In this document: positions 1-7,249 of the stretch, one piece after another
How the letters are laid out: each line of letters starts with the position of its first letter
Position numbering within the stretch: the stretch's first letter is position 1
NCBI RefSeq assembly: GCF_009830285.1
Contig: NZ_WUQX01000001.1
Span: 3,906,501-3,970,500, forward strand
From: Sporofaciens musculi
GTDB lineage: Bacteria; Bacillota; Clostridia; Lachnospirales; Lachnospiraceae
DNA: 64,000 nt
Direction: 5' to 3'
Notes under the pieces: model-generated
Database searches by the model: none
Seen by the model: the letters and a program-made list of their open reading frames with translations, nothing else
Told to the model about the DNA's origin: nothing
Program-made: the position numbers and the translations under genes

Positions 1-6
1 AAATCA

Positions 7-1230
7 CTATTTTATAACTACTTTCCTAAAGTTCTTCTTACCCTTTTTCAGCACGACTCCCTCTCCCGACAAGTCCTCTGCCGAAAATTCCGTATGAATA
101 TCGCTGATTTTTTCTCCATCAACTGATACACCTCCCTGGGTTACTGCACGGCGGGCGTCTGACTTACTGGAAACCAGACCTGATACTGTCAGCATTGTCA
201 GAATGTCGATTTTACCATCCGTAAGCTCGCCTTCGGTAAGCTCTGCGCAAGGCATATCTGCCGCAGCACCTTGGCTAAACAGTGCCTTCGCCGCAGCCTG
301 CGCCTTCTGCGCTTCCTCCTCACCATGGACCATCCTGGTCAGTTCAAACGCAAGGATTTCTTTGGCCTGGTTCAACTGAGCCCCTTCCCAGGAAGCCATC
401 TTGTCAATCTCCTCAAGGGGAAGGAAGGTCAGCATACGGATACATTTTAAGACATCGGCGTCAGCCACATTTCGCCAGTACTGATAGAACTCAAATGGGG
501 AAGTTTTGTCCGCGTCAAGCCATACCGCACCCTTCTGCGTCTTGCCCATCTTGTTTCCCTCGGAATTCAGAAGCAGAGTAATGGTCATAGCGCATGCATT
601 TTTTCCCAGTTTACGGCGAATCAGTTCAGTTCCCCCTAACATATTACTCCACTGGTCATCGCCGCCAAACTGAAGGTTACAGCCGTATTTTTGGAACAGT
701 GCGTAGAAATCGTAGCTCTGCATAATCATGTAGTTAAATTCTAGGAAGCTTAATCCCTTCTCCATCCTTTGCTTGTAACATTCCGCGGCCAGCATACGGT
801 TCACACTAAAATGGGCGCCAACCTCCCGCAGCACCTCGATGTAGTTCAAATCATTCAGCCAGTCTGCGTTGTTGACCATTATCGCCTTTCCTTCTGAAAA
901 ATCGATGAAACGGCTCATTTGCTTCTTAAAACATTCACAGTTGTGCTGGATTGTCTCCTCTGTCATCATCTGGCGCATGTCCGTTCTTCCGGATGGGTCG
1001 CCTACCATCGCCGTACCTCCTCCAATGAGGGCAATAGGCTTATTTCCCGCCTCCTGAAGACGCTTCATCAGACACAATGTCATAAAATGTCCTACATGAA
1101 GGCTGTCCGCCGTAGGGTCAAAGCCGATGTAAAATACTGCCTTTCCGTTGTTAATCAGCTCTCTGATTTCATCTTCGTCTGTGACCTGTGCAATCAATCC
1201 TCTTGCCTTTAGTTCTTCATAAATTCCCAT
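7..1230 (-). CDS. tyrS: Tyrosyl-tRNA synthetase
   Basis: Cytoplasmic class I aminoacyl-tRNA synthetase that activates tyrosine with ATP and charges tRNA-Tyr. The class I HIGH signature is visible as HVGH about 45 residues from the N-terminus, and the KMSKS loop as KMGKT near residue 230. The last 65 or so residues form an S4-type RNA-binding domain (SSKSDARRAV, then GVSVDGEKI). The start is the ATG ending at 1230, giving MGIYEELKARG, because GAAAGGAAG lies just upstream. A longer reading frame to 1275 would run into the adjacent 60-bp repeats and is not credible. About 407 residues is normal for bacterial TyrS. It is the last gene of a unit that begins with a tyrosine T-box at about 2.4 kb, with a DUF3267 gene and a repeat array in between. 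Confidence 0.97.
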   Translation of the reverse strand: MGIYEELKARGLIAQVTDEDEIRELINNGKAVFYIGFDPTADSLHVGHFMTLCLMKRLQEAGNKPIALIGGGTAMVGDPSGRTDMRQMMTEETIQHNCECFKKQMSRFIDFSEGKAIMVNNADWLNDLNYIEVLREVGAHFSVNRMLAAECYKQRMEKGLSFLEFNYMIMQSYDFYALFQKYGCNLQFGGDDQWSNMLGGTELIRRKLGKNACAMTITLLLNSEGNKMGKTQKGAVWLDADKTSPFEFYQYWRNVADADVLKCIRMLTFLPLEEIDKMASWEGAQLNQAKEILAFELTRMVHGEEEAQKAQAAAKALFSQGAAADMPCAELTEGELTDGKIDILTMLTVSGLVSSKSDARRAVTQGGVSVDGEKISDIHTEFSAEDLSGEGVVLKKGKKNFRKVVIK

Positions 1231-1251
1231 ACTAATATCTTCCTTTCTTTT

Positions 1252-1371
1252 TATACCTTGCTGGACGTAGTCCACCCACCCGAAGGGTATGCTTTACGGT
1301 GTGCCCTTGGGTATACCTTGCTGGACGTAGTCCACCCACCCGAAGGGTATGCTTTACGGTATGCCCTTGGG
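1252..1371. repeat. Tandem pair of 60-bp structured repeats
   Basis: Two directly repeated 60-bp units (1252-1311 and 1312-1371) differ at one position, G1301 against A1361. Read on the plus strand each unit can fold into GGAC-gta-GTCC, ACCC-gaa-GGGT and a longer stem AAGGGTATGC...GTGCCCTT with a six-base loop. The single difference changes a U-G pair of that stem to U-A, so pairing is kept. A diverged copy lies at 63321-63377. The array sits between the DUF3267 gene and the tyrS ribosome binding site. No terminal features of an insertion sequence were found. The function is unknown. Confidence 0.85.
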
Positions 1372-1457
1372 TATACATAATGAAACGATATCTACCTGCC
1401 CCGTCAGGGGCGTCCTTTAGCATACGCAAAAGGCAGCCTCTCTTTCTTCTGTCATAC
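1372..1457. repeat. Degenerate hairpin tail of the repeat array
   Basis: After the two full units the sequence continues with GTATACATAATG and then a perfect hairpin, GCCCC-gtca-GGGGC at 1398-1411, followed by GTCCTTTAGCATACG. The same GCCCC/GGGGC stem occurs in the distant copy near 63.34 kb. Read on the minus strand, GTATGCTAAAGGAC resembles the GTATGCTTTACGG part of the units, so this may be an inverted and decayed copy. No coding sequence is supported here. Confidence 0.4.
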
Positions 1458-2096
1458 TTACTTTAAAAATGCCACAAAACCACACTTCTCAGGATGGTCC
1501 AAAATATAACAGTCCTTCCTGCCCAGATATTTTGCCAGCATATTCATAATCATTGTATCGCCGCCGGCGCTTGAGACATTACTTACGCTAAGTACCAAAA
1601 GCATCGGGCTTCCTGATATAATTGCTGCAATAAAGAAACCGATTCCCAAAACTAAAAACGGTGCAGCGCAGCCAATCAGATAATGCACTGGCTTAAGCGG
1701 CTCCTTACAGTGACAGTAGGGGTTCATATATTCCTGCATGATTCCCAGATGTATGCTTTTAAAGCCCTGTTTTCCCCAGACCATCCAGCCTATGCCATGC
1801 AGAAGTTCATGAATGAATATACACAGCATAAACAAGACTACATAGCAGGTAATATCCCACATTGAAAAGTCTGCTGAAAAAATATTTCCTAACTTTATCC
1901 ACACAATGAGTTCCACGAGAACAAACGGACCTGCCGTCACAAATGCCATGACATTCGCCTGCTTAATAGAGATTGTCTCCTGCGTTTCTTTATAACCTGC
2001 CTGCAGATAACGCTGCTTCTGCAACTCATAATTCTCCAGAATCTCTTTCGATACAGCGGATTTATCGCCTTTTTCTTTTCTCAGATCTTCCGGCAT
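1458..2096 (-). CDS. DUF3267-type membrane protein, putative zinc metalloprotease
   Basis: Integral membrane protein of about 212 residues with at least three hydrophobic segments and a zinc-binding HExxH motif (HELLHGIGW) around residue 95, as in the DUF3267 family. Substrate and role are unknown. The gene begins at the ATG ending at 2096: the AAGGAGGGG sequence touches the alternative ATG six bases upstream but is well spaced (8 bases) from this one. It is the first gene behind the tyrosine T-box and lies upstream of tyrS, so it may be transcribed in response to uncharged tRNA-Tyr. Nothing in the protein suggests a link with tyrosine. Recognition of the family rests on the motif and topology only. 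Confidence 0.75.
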   Translation of the reverse strand: MPEDLRKEKGDKSAVSKEILENYELQKQRYLQAGYKETQETISIKQANVMAFVTAGPFVLVELIVWIKLGNIFSADFSMWDITCYVVLFMLCIFIHELLHGIGWMVWGKQGFKSIHLGIMQEYMNPYCHCKEPLKPVHYLIGCAAPFLVLGIGFFIAAIISGSPMLLVLSVSNVSSAGGDTMIMNMLAKYLGRKDCYILDHPEKCGFVAFLK

Positions 2097-2123
2097 ATAC
2101 ATCCCCTCCTTTTATTCAGATAT

Positions 2124-2159
2124 AAAAAAACCGCCCCTATCATTTTCAGATAAGGACGG
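2124..2159 (-). terminator. T-box intrinsic terminator
   Basis: On the minus strand an 11-bp stem (arms 2149-2159 and 2131-2141, two G-U pairs, seven-base loop) is followed by seven Ts. It lies directly after the T-box sequence and 28 bases before the DUF3267 start, as expected for the terminator that the T-box antiterminator replaces when tRNA-Tyr is uncharged. Confidence 0.85.
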
Positions 2160-2450
2160 ATATTATATCTCCGTGGTACCACCTTGCTTCACCGACAACT
2201 CTCATTGCCAGCCTCATTCGGTTGCGTATTCACAACCTCTGCACAGTAACGTGTGCCTTCCGTCACAGCCTACTCGCTTACACTCTTGTAACAAAACGTA
2301 ATCTTTCGGTGTGCAGCTCAAAGATGTATTCATAATCCATTCCTTCATGCGCCTCTCATCAACCGGCGGCTTTCTGTATGGGTGTATGGGATTACTACTT
2401 CTTCTTTTCAAAGCCTTTCCTCTATACTTGCCAACGTCAGACTAATCTTT
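2160..2450 (-). promoter_or_regulatory. Tyrosine-specific T-box leader
   Basis: Minus-strand leader RNA of about 300 bases. The T-box core AAGGTGGTACCACGG is at 2171-2185. The variable base after UGG is U, which would pair with the A discriminator expected for tRNA-Tyr. A GNUG-type loop (GGTTGATGAGAGG) lies in stem I. The 3' side of the specifier loop reads GAATACATC, which gives the codon UAC (Tyr). Uncharged tRNA-Tyr is expected to stabilise the antiterminator and allow transcription of the DUF3267 gene and tyrS. The specifier was assigned by motif alignment, not by folding. Confidence 0.88.
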
Positions 2451-2468
2451 ATCTGTTGCTTACATAAA

Positions 2469-2497
2469 AGCCTAACGTATTTTAAGGATTTTGTCAA
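2469..2497 (-). promoter_or_regulatory. Promoter of the T-box/tyrS unit
   Basis: A perfect -35 TTGACA (2492-2497 on the minus strand), a 17-base spacer and TAGGCT as -10 (2469-2474). It precedes the T-box leader. The -10 is weak, so the assignment rests mainly on the -35 and the spacing. Confidence 0.6.
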
Positions 2498-2509
2498 GAT
2501 AAATTTATA

Positions 2510-2538
2510 TTGACATTTCTCTCTCTTTGTAGTATATT
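2510..2538 (+). promoter_or_regulatory. Promoter of the Mn riboswitch/yccF unit
   Basis: TTGACA at 2510-2515, a 17-base spacer and TATATT at 2533-2538. It is a near-consensus sigma-A promoter pointing right, about 10 bases before the riboswitch begins. It is divergent from the T-box promoter, with only 12 bases between the two -35 boxes. Confidence 0.8.
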
Positions 2539-2548
2539 AGTTTTAGCA

Positions 2549-2650
2549 GATAAAGGGGAGTAGCCGAACACCATTTAACAGGTGTATTTGAAAGCGTCAC
2601 CCGATACCGAGAGGTATCCGTATCAAATGAGAAGTGCAAGACTTTTATCG
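2549..2650 (+). promoter_or_regulatory. yybP-ykoY manganese riboswitch
   Basis: The aptamer starts with the hallmark AAAGGGGAGTAGC and ends with GCAAGACTTTTATC, as in described yybP-ykoY RNAs. The internal GCGTCACCCG matches the conserved loop that helps to bind Mn2+. The ends pair as P1 (GATAAAGG with CTTTTATC). The 3' strand of P1 is also the 5' arm of a following terminator, so ligand binding should prevent termination and turn the downstream gene on. The family is known to sense Mn2+; response in this organism is inferred. Confidence 0.88.
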
Positions 2651-2680
2651 TGGCAGATGTCATGGTAAGAGTCTTTTTTT
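2638..2680 (+). terminator. Riboswitch-controlled terminator
   Basis: A 15-bp stem (2638-2652 with 2661-2675, including a few G-U pairs) followed by a run of seven Ts. Its 5' arm AAGACTTTTATC overlaps the 3' strand of riboswitch stem P1, so the two structures exclude each other. Confidence 0.85.
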
Positions 2681-2792
2681 ATTATTTCATGACTGCATCG
2701 GCTAATTATTGCCGACATATAAATATGACATCAGCCCCAAACGTTATACTCACATAAGTCTGTGGCACACAAAAGAAAGGAGGAATGATATT

Positions 2793-3152
2793 ATGGGATG
2801 TCTTGGCAATCTACTATGGTTTATTTTCGGAGGCTTTCTAAGCGGCCTTAGCTGGGCGTTTGCAGGCTGCCTCTGGAGTATCACCATTATTGGTATCCCC
2901 ATAGGAGTACAGTGCTTTAAACTTGCCGGCCTGTGTTTCTTTCCCTTTGGAAAGGAAGTCACTTACGGCGGCGGGGCAGGGTCCTTCCTGCTGAATCTGG
3001 TATGGCTTTTGGTCTCTGGCTTCTGGCTCGCCCTGGAATCAGCGGTAATCGGAGTCCTGCTCTGTATTACAATTATCGGTATCCCCTTTGGTCTGCAGCA
3101 GTTTAAACTTGCCAAGCTGGCATTAATGCCTTTTGGAACGACAGTTTATTAA
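2793..3152 (+). CDS. yccF: YccF-family inner-membrane protein
   Basis: Small hydrophobic protein of 119 residues made of two similar halves. Each has a membrane segment followed by the ITIIGIP motif and a Phe/Lys/Leu-rich stretch ending in PFG, the double repeat characteristic of YccF (DUF307). The biochemical function is not established. The start at 2793 is set by GAAAGGAGG ten bases upstream; an earlier in-frame ATG at 2709 has no such signal. The gene follows a manganese riboswitch, so its expression is probably tied to Mn2+ level, and a role in metal or envelope homeostasis can be suspected. A zinc-ribbon gene follows after about 40 bases, probably in the same transcript. Confidence 0.85.
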   Translation: MGCLGNLLWFIFGGFLSGLSWAFAGCLWSITIIGIPIGVQCFKLAGLCFFPFGKEVTYGGGAGSFLLNLVWLLVSGFWLALESAVIGVLLCITIIGIPFGLQQFKLAKLALMPFGTTVY

Positions 3153-3194
3153 GAAATCTTATCAATTTTCAAAAACAGGAAAAGGAGAAAAACT

Positions 3195-3404
3195 ATGGAA
3201 AGACAGCAATATGTATGCCCCAAATGTGGAAATATGCACTACGAAAGCGATCAGTTTCAGGCAACCGGCGGAAATTTTGCCAAGGTTTTCGATATTCAGA
3301 ATAAGAAGTTCGCTACTGTTACCTGCACCCGCTGCGGTTTTACAGAATTGTACAAACGAATGAATTCTGACGGATGGGATATCATTGATTTTCTGATTGG
3401 ATAA
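3195..3404 (+). CDS. Small zinc-ribbon protein (YpzJ/COG3478-like)
   Basis: A 69-residue cytoplasmic protein with two CxxC knuckles (CPKCG near residue 8 and CTRCG near residue 48), which would bind one zinc ion as a zinc ribbon. The ending DGWDIIDFLIG and the overall length resemble the COG3478/YpzJ group of predicted nucleic-acid-binding proteins. AAAAGGAG lies just upstream of the ATG. It is the last gene before a strong bidirectional terminator and probably shares the Mn-riboswitch transcript with yccF. The function is unknown. Confidence 0.8.
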   Translation: MERQQYVCPKCGNMHYESDQFQATGGNFAKVFDIQNKKFATVTCTRCGFTELYKRMNSDGWDIIDFLIG

Positions 3405-3413
3405 AAAAGAATG

Positions 3414-3461
3414 AAAGACAGAGCTGGCAGGACAAAATTACAACCTGCCGGCTCTGTCTTT
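3414..3461. terminator. Bidirectional terminator between convergent genes
   Basis: An 18-bp nearly perfect stem (3414-3431 with 3444-3461, one G-T pair) with a run of Ts on the plus side and As before it. It separates the zinc-ribbon gene (plus) from the DUF5714 gene (minus) and can terminate both transcripts. Confidence 0.85.
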
Positions 3462-3462
3462 T

Positions 3463-4179
3463 TCATTTGTAATATGGACAATGCTTCTTCAAACACTGGT
3501 GGTTCTCACTGGAAAAATCGCACTCAAGCTTCTCATCAAGCTCCATCTCCACCCCAAGTTTTTCCTTCACAAATATCACTGCCTCCTTAGCCGCCGTAAA
3601 GGAATCCCGCTTACAGCATCTGGGGCCTCCCAATTCTGCAACTGCACCTAAGGCACGGGAGGTCATCTGATTAGAAAGCCGCCAAGAATTACCCGTAAGC
3701 GGCGTTGCCTTGGTAATAATACTCATAAATATACCGGCGCTGACCGCTGCGCCGCAGCATCCCCACAGCCCGCATGCGCCTCCCGGATATTCGCTTCCCC
3801 GCGCCCGCATCTCCTCTAAGGCCTCCTCAAATGCCTCCTGACCGCCACAGTTATCATATCCCTTGCAGTTCTTATACGCCGTAAGCAACGCTGCCCCCAC
3901 CATAACATGATGCTCAGGACCGTGCATATATATGTAAGGATTTTCCATTAATTCCCGCATGATGGCAAGCGGATTCTTCTCTCCGCTTGCCCTGCATCCC
4001 TCCATAATAACCTCTATCCCACGTCTGGCGTGACAGTCATCACAGATATAATGGCCGTCCTCACAGCTTGCATGACTCTCAAACTCTCCATGGCACATGA
4101 CACATTCCATCTTCTGGGCCTTCTCATAATACACAATCGGTTTCCCGCATACCAGACATGCCCCTTCATCTCTTGCCAT
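3463..4179 (-). CDS. DUF5714-like cysteine-rich protein
   Basis: A 238-residue soluble protein with an N-terminal zinc-finger-like part (CLVCGKP, CVMCHGEF, then CEDGHYICDDCHARRG) and a C-terminal half rich in Gly and Cys (GGACGLWGCCGAAVSAG, GGPRCCKRDS). The layout matches what I know as DUF5714; no activity is known to me. It is the last gene of the sialic acid operon, 59 bases after nagA, and ends at a strong terminator. The conserved cysteines suggest metal or Fe-S binding. Its position may be accidental or may point to a role linked to amino-sugar use. Confidence 0.7.
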   Translation of the reverse strand: MARDEGACLVCGKPIVYYEKAQKMECVMCHGEFESHASCEDGHYICDDCHARRGIEVIMEGCRASGEKNPLAIMRELMENPYIYMHGPEHHVMVGAALLTAYKNCKGYDNCGGQEAFEEALEEMRARGSEYPGGACGLWGCCGAAVSAGIFMSIITKATPLTGNSWRLSNQMTSRALGAVAELGGPRCCKRDSFTAAKEAVIFVKEKLGVEMELDEKLECDFSSENHQCLKKHCPYYK

Positions 4180-4238
4180 CTATTTAACCTCCATACACGA
4201 AAATTCTCTGGTATATCGAATATTAAGGGTTCAATATA

Positions 4239-5408
4239 CTACCGGATTCTCATCCCGTCCTTCACAACCGCTTTCAAATTCAACTCCTTATCAAGCAGCA
4301 CAACATTCCCTTTCTTTCCTGGCGTAAGGGAGCCGTACGCATCATAGATTCCCAGACATTTTGCAGGATTCATAGTCGCGCAGGCAACTGCCGTCTCAAG
4401 GGAAATTCCCATCTTCTGAACCACAGTCTTCATACATTCCATTAGGTTAGTGGCTGAACCTGCCAGCGCGCCGTTTGATACAAGCGTTGCCCGACCGTCC
4501 GCCACATTAACATCCAAGCCGCCTAAAGTGTACTGTCCCTCCGGCATCCCTGTGGCCCGCATACTGTCGCTAATCAGGACAATCCGGTGGGCGCCAAGCA
4601 TCTTAAAGGTCGCCCTCACCACGGAAGGATGAATGTGGATTCCGTCACAAATCATCTCTGCATTAACATGGGTGCTGTCGGACACAGCTCCCACGACTCC
4701 CGGCTTTCTGTGGGTAAATGCAGGCATAGCATTATACAAATGAACCGCATGATCCGCCCCTGCGTCAAAAGCCGCCATTGCCGTATCGTAATCCGCATTG
4801 GTGTGGGCCAGAGAAATGTGTACCTGATCCTTCATCTTCCGGATAAACTCGGATGCATCCTCGTTGCGCTCCGGCGCAATTCCTACGAATTTCACAAGCC
4901 CTTCAGAAGCATCCAGAAAACGCTGGCAGATATCCGAATCACAGGTAATAATGTTCCTCTCATCCTGCGCTCCCTTCTTCTCCTCACTGATAAAGGGCCC
5001 CTCCATATTCACCCCTACCAGGTCTGCCGCCACGTCTGTGCCTATTGCTTTTTTCTTGGCCTCTTTCCTGTAATTGGCCGCAACTGCAAGAATCTCCTCC
5101 AGTTCATTGACCGGAAGAGTCATGGTTGCAGGAGAAATGGCAGTCACGCCAATAGATGCCTCATATTCTGCAATCTTCCTGATGGCTTCTTGCGTACCGT
5201 CGCAGAAATCATATCCTTTACATCCATGGAAATGAATATCAATCAGACCAGGAAGCGCATAACAGCCCTCCCCGTCAAGTATCGTATCATCCCCAGTGAC
5301 CAAATCCGCCGATGGGCCTACAGACTCAATCCGCCCGTCTTGAATGGCAATCTCACCATCCACGAATCTCTTATCCTCTGTATAAACCTTTACATTTCTG
5401 ATAATCAT
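4239..5408 (-). CDS. nagA: N-acetylglucosamine-6-phosphate deacetylase
   Basis: Removes acetate from GlcNAc-6-P to give glucosamine-6-P. It is an amidohydrolase of 389 residues, normal for NagA. Visible motifs are the metal-site IDIHFHG near residue 57, NMEGPFISEEKKGAQ with the metal-binding Glu, LAHTNADYD, HLYNAM and the catalytic-Asp segment LISDSM. The start at 5408 has TAGGAGG at normal spacing. It lies 16 bases after the rpiR-type regulator and works on the product made by NanE. The next enzyme of the route, NagB, is not encoded in this window. Confidence 0.95.
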   Translation of the reverse strand: MIIRNVKVYTEDKRFVDGEIAIQDGRIESVGPSADLVTGDDTILDGEGCYALPGLIDIHFHGCKGYDFCDGTQEAIRKIAEYEASIGVTAISPATMTLPVNELEEILAVAANYRKEAKKKAIGTDVAADLVGVNMEGPFISEEKKGAQDERNIITCDSDICQRFLDASEGLVKFVGIAPERNEDASEFIRKMKDQVHISLAHTNADYDTAMAAFDAGADHAVHLYNAMPAFTHRKPGVVGAVSDSTHVNAEMICDGIHIHPSVVRATFKMLGAHRIVLISDSMRATGMPEGQYTLGGLDVNVADGRATLVSNGALAGSATNLMECMKTVVQKMGISLETAVACATMNPAKCLGIYDAYGSLTPGKKGNVVLLDKELNLKAVVKDGMRIR

Positions 5409-5424
5409 TGATTTACCTCCTAAA

Positions 5425-6267
5425 TTACTCTAATACCTGCCGGCGTCTTTTGCTGCCTTCCTCCAATGCCCGCAGCGTATTGTCATGCAGGATTTCCTTT
5501 GCAAATTTATCCTGTTCCACATAGTAAGAATAGATGATATCAAGCATCACCAGAATCGGAAACTGAGGAGAAATCACATTTCCATGGTTCAAGTGGCGAA
5601 GGGAGGGCAAAAGGACGATCTCATCACAGAATTCCTCAAAAACTCCTTTATTCTTTGCCGTCAGGAGTACCGTCTTTGCGCCTCTTTTGTGAGCCTCATT
5701 GAGCAGATACAGTACATCCTCCTTCTCGCCGCTGATACTGATTCCAAACACCAGGCTTTCCCTATCCTGGAATACAGCCTGCATACGCATCAGGTCCGCA
5801 TCCTTTATTGAATCAATATCAACGCCGATTCTCATAAACCTAAACTCCATCTCCTCTGCCGTAAGGCCAGAGCTTCCGATTCCGCACACAAAAACCCGAT
5901 TCGACTGATTCAGATATCTGCCAATTCGGGCAATCTGCGTCTCATCCACCAGATTGTAGGTCTTGTTAAGCAACTCCTGGTATGCGTTCAGAACCATTCT
6001 CGTATTGCCAGTCATGGATTCCTGCTTCTCCACAAAGGTTTCTTCATACTGGTACATGAATTCACGATATCCCCGATAACCGCACTTCTTGGCAAAACGG
6101 GAGAGAGACGCCTCCGAAACATACAAAAGCTCAGAGATCGCTTTTGCGGAAAAATCCAATCGTTTGCGGTTCCGTATGAAAAAATCCGCAATCGTCCTCT
6201 CCACCAGCGTAAAATTATCATAATTCGATTCAATCATCGGCACTACAGATTTTACATAGTACTCCAT
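5425..6267 (-). CDS. RpiR/MurR-family transcriptional regulator
   Basis: A 280-residue regulator with an N-terminal RpiR helix-turn-helix (about residues 1-77, including AISELLYVSEASLSRFAKKCGY) and a C-terminal SIS sugar-phosphate-binding domain (about 120-250, with VFVCGIGSSG and FGISISGEK). Members of this family in other Firmicutes control nan genes and sense ManNAc-6-P or GlcNAc-6-P. It is encoded inside the nan operon between nanK and nagA and so probably regulates the operon itself. The inverted repeat TTTTGAAA-cttc-TTTCAAAA upstream of nanE is the best candidate operator. Whether it activates or represses cannot be read from the sequence. Confidence 0.88.
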   Translation of the reverse strand: MEYYVKSVVPMIESNYDNFTLVERTIADFFIRNRKRLDFSAKAISELLYVSEASLSRFAKKCGYRGYREFMYQYEETFVEKQESMTGNTRMVLNAYQELLNKTYNLVDETQIARIGRYLNQSNRVFVCGIGSSGLTAEEMEFRFMRIGVDIDSIKDADLMRMQAVFQDRESLVFGISISGEKEDVLYLLNEAHKRGAKTVLLTAKNKGVFEEFCDEIVLLPSLRHLNHGNVISPQFPILVMLDIIYSYYVEQDKFAKEILHDNTLRALEEGSKRRRQVLE

Positions 6268-6303
6268 CGTATTTCATCCTTTTTCTGTTTCCGATTAAGA
6301 AAA

Positions 6304-7194
6304 TTATTGAAGCGACTGACGCTGCATGAAATGATAGAACGCCCCCAACATCCCTGCATTGTTCCTATGCTTCGCAAATGCAATCCTTGTGCGGGATGCG
6401 ATGCTGGGAATCAGGTACTTCTCCACTGCCTTCTCTACTCTGCCCTTCAGGTATTCCTCCTGTGACATAATTCCCCCGCCAAGCACCACAACCTCAGGAT
6501 TTAGCACATAGCAGATATTGGCAATTCCCTGCCCCAGTACGTCAGTCATCTCGTCGATTGCCCGTATACAGAGGATATCCCCTTTTAAAGCGTCGTTAAA
6601 GATACGGTATCCATTCCACTTTTCCGTTGGCTCATTCTTCCACTCTGCCACCTTTCTTGAAAGGATGCTTGCCGCCCCTAGTGTCTGAAAATCGCTGCCT
6701 GCCATATGCATATAGCCTACCTCGCAGGCGCTGTTGCTGAAACCGCGAAACACCTTGCCGTCTATAATCGCGCAGCCTCCAATGCCTGTCCCCACAGTCA
6801 GCATGAGAGAGGAGGTGCTCCCCTTCGACGCACCGGATACAGCTTCAGCAAGCCCTGCGCAGTTGACGTCATTCTCCACCTCACAGGGAATATGAAACCG
6901 GTTCTCCATAGTCTCCTTAAACTTGATTCCGGCATACCTGGGGATTAGAGGAGCCGCATGAAAAATCTCCCCCTTATTTGTATCCACCATTCCTGCCGTA
7001 GAGATACAGATGCCGTCCACAGCCTCGGTCTCGCAATACCGCTCCACGATCCCCACTGCTTTCGCCAGAATGGACATGCCGCCCTTATAGCTCTCTGTGC
7101 GCATTTCTTTTCGACATACCAGCTCCCCGTTTCCGTCCAAAACCCCGTATTTGATCGCCGTCCCGCCTATATCTATGCTTACATATCTTTTCAT
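6304..7194 (-). CDS. nanK: ROK-family kinase, probable N-acetylmannosamine kinase
   Basis: A 296-residue ASKHA-fold sugar kinase. The phosphate motif DIGGTAIKYGVLD is at residues 7-19, the second glycine-rich motif TVGTGIGGCAI near residue 133, and the C-terminal VVLGGGI near 238. From its place between yhcH and the regulator in a sialic acid operon it should phosphorylate ManNAc to ManNAc-6-P for NanE. The cysteine cluster CxCGxxGC that binds zinc in many ROK kinases is not present: the matching region reads CEVGYMHMAG. Some ROK kinases lack this cluster, so the function is likely but the sugar specificity is inferred from context. Confidence 0.85.
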   Translation of the reverse strand: MKRYVSIDIGGTAIKYGVLDGNGELVCRKEMRTESYKGGMSILAKAVGIVERYCETEAVDGICISTAGMVDTNKGEIFHAAPLIPRYAGIKFKETMENRFHIPCEVENDVNCAGLAEAVSGASKGSTSSLMLTVGTGIGGCAIIDGKVFRGFSNSACEVGYMHMAGSDFQTLGAASILSRKVAEWKNEPTEKWNGYRIFNDALKGDILCIRAIDEMTDVLGQGIANICYVLNPEVVVLGGGIMSQEEYLKGRVEKAVEKYLIPSIASRTRIAFAKHRNNAGMLGAFYHFMQRQSLQ

Positions 7195-7249
7195 ATCTGT
7201 ACCTTTCTATTATAATATATTCCTGCCATTTCCGCAATCCGTACAAAAA

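Noticed and set aside
1252..1371. CRISPR array
   Set aside because: There are only two units, they abut without spacers, and no cas genes are present.
1232..1429. A 65-codon frame across the 60-bp repeats with a 20-residue peptide repeat
   Set aside because: The frame exists because the repeat length is a multiple of three. There is no ribosome binding site, and base changes follow stem pairing rather than codons.
4587..5411. A 274-codon open frame opposite nagA
   Set aside because: nagA on the other strand has all family motifs and a good ribosome binding site; the antisense frame resembles no family I know and lacks a start signal.
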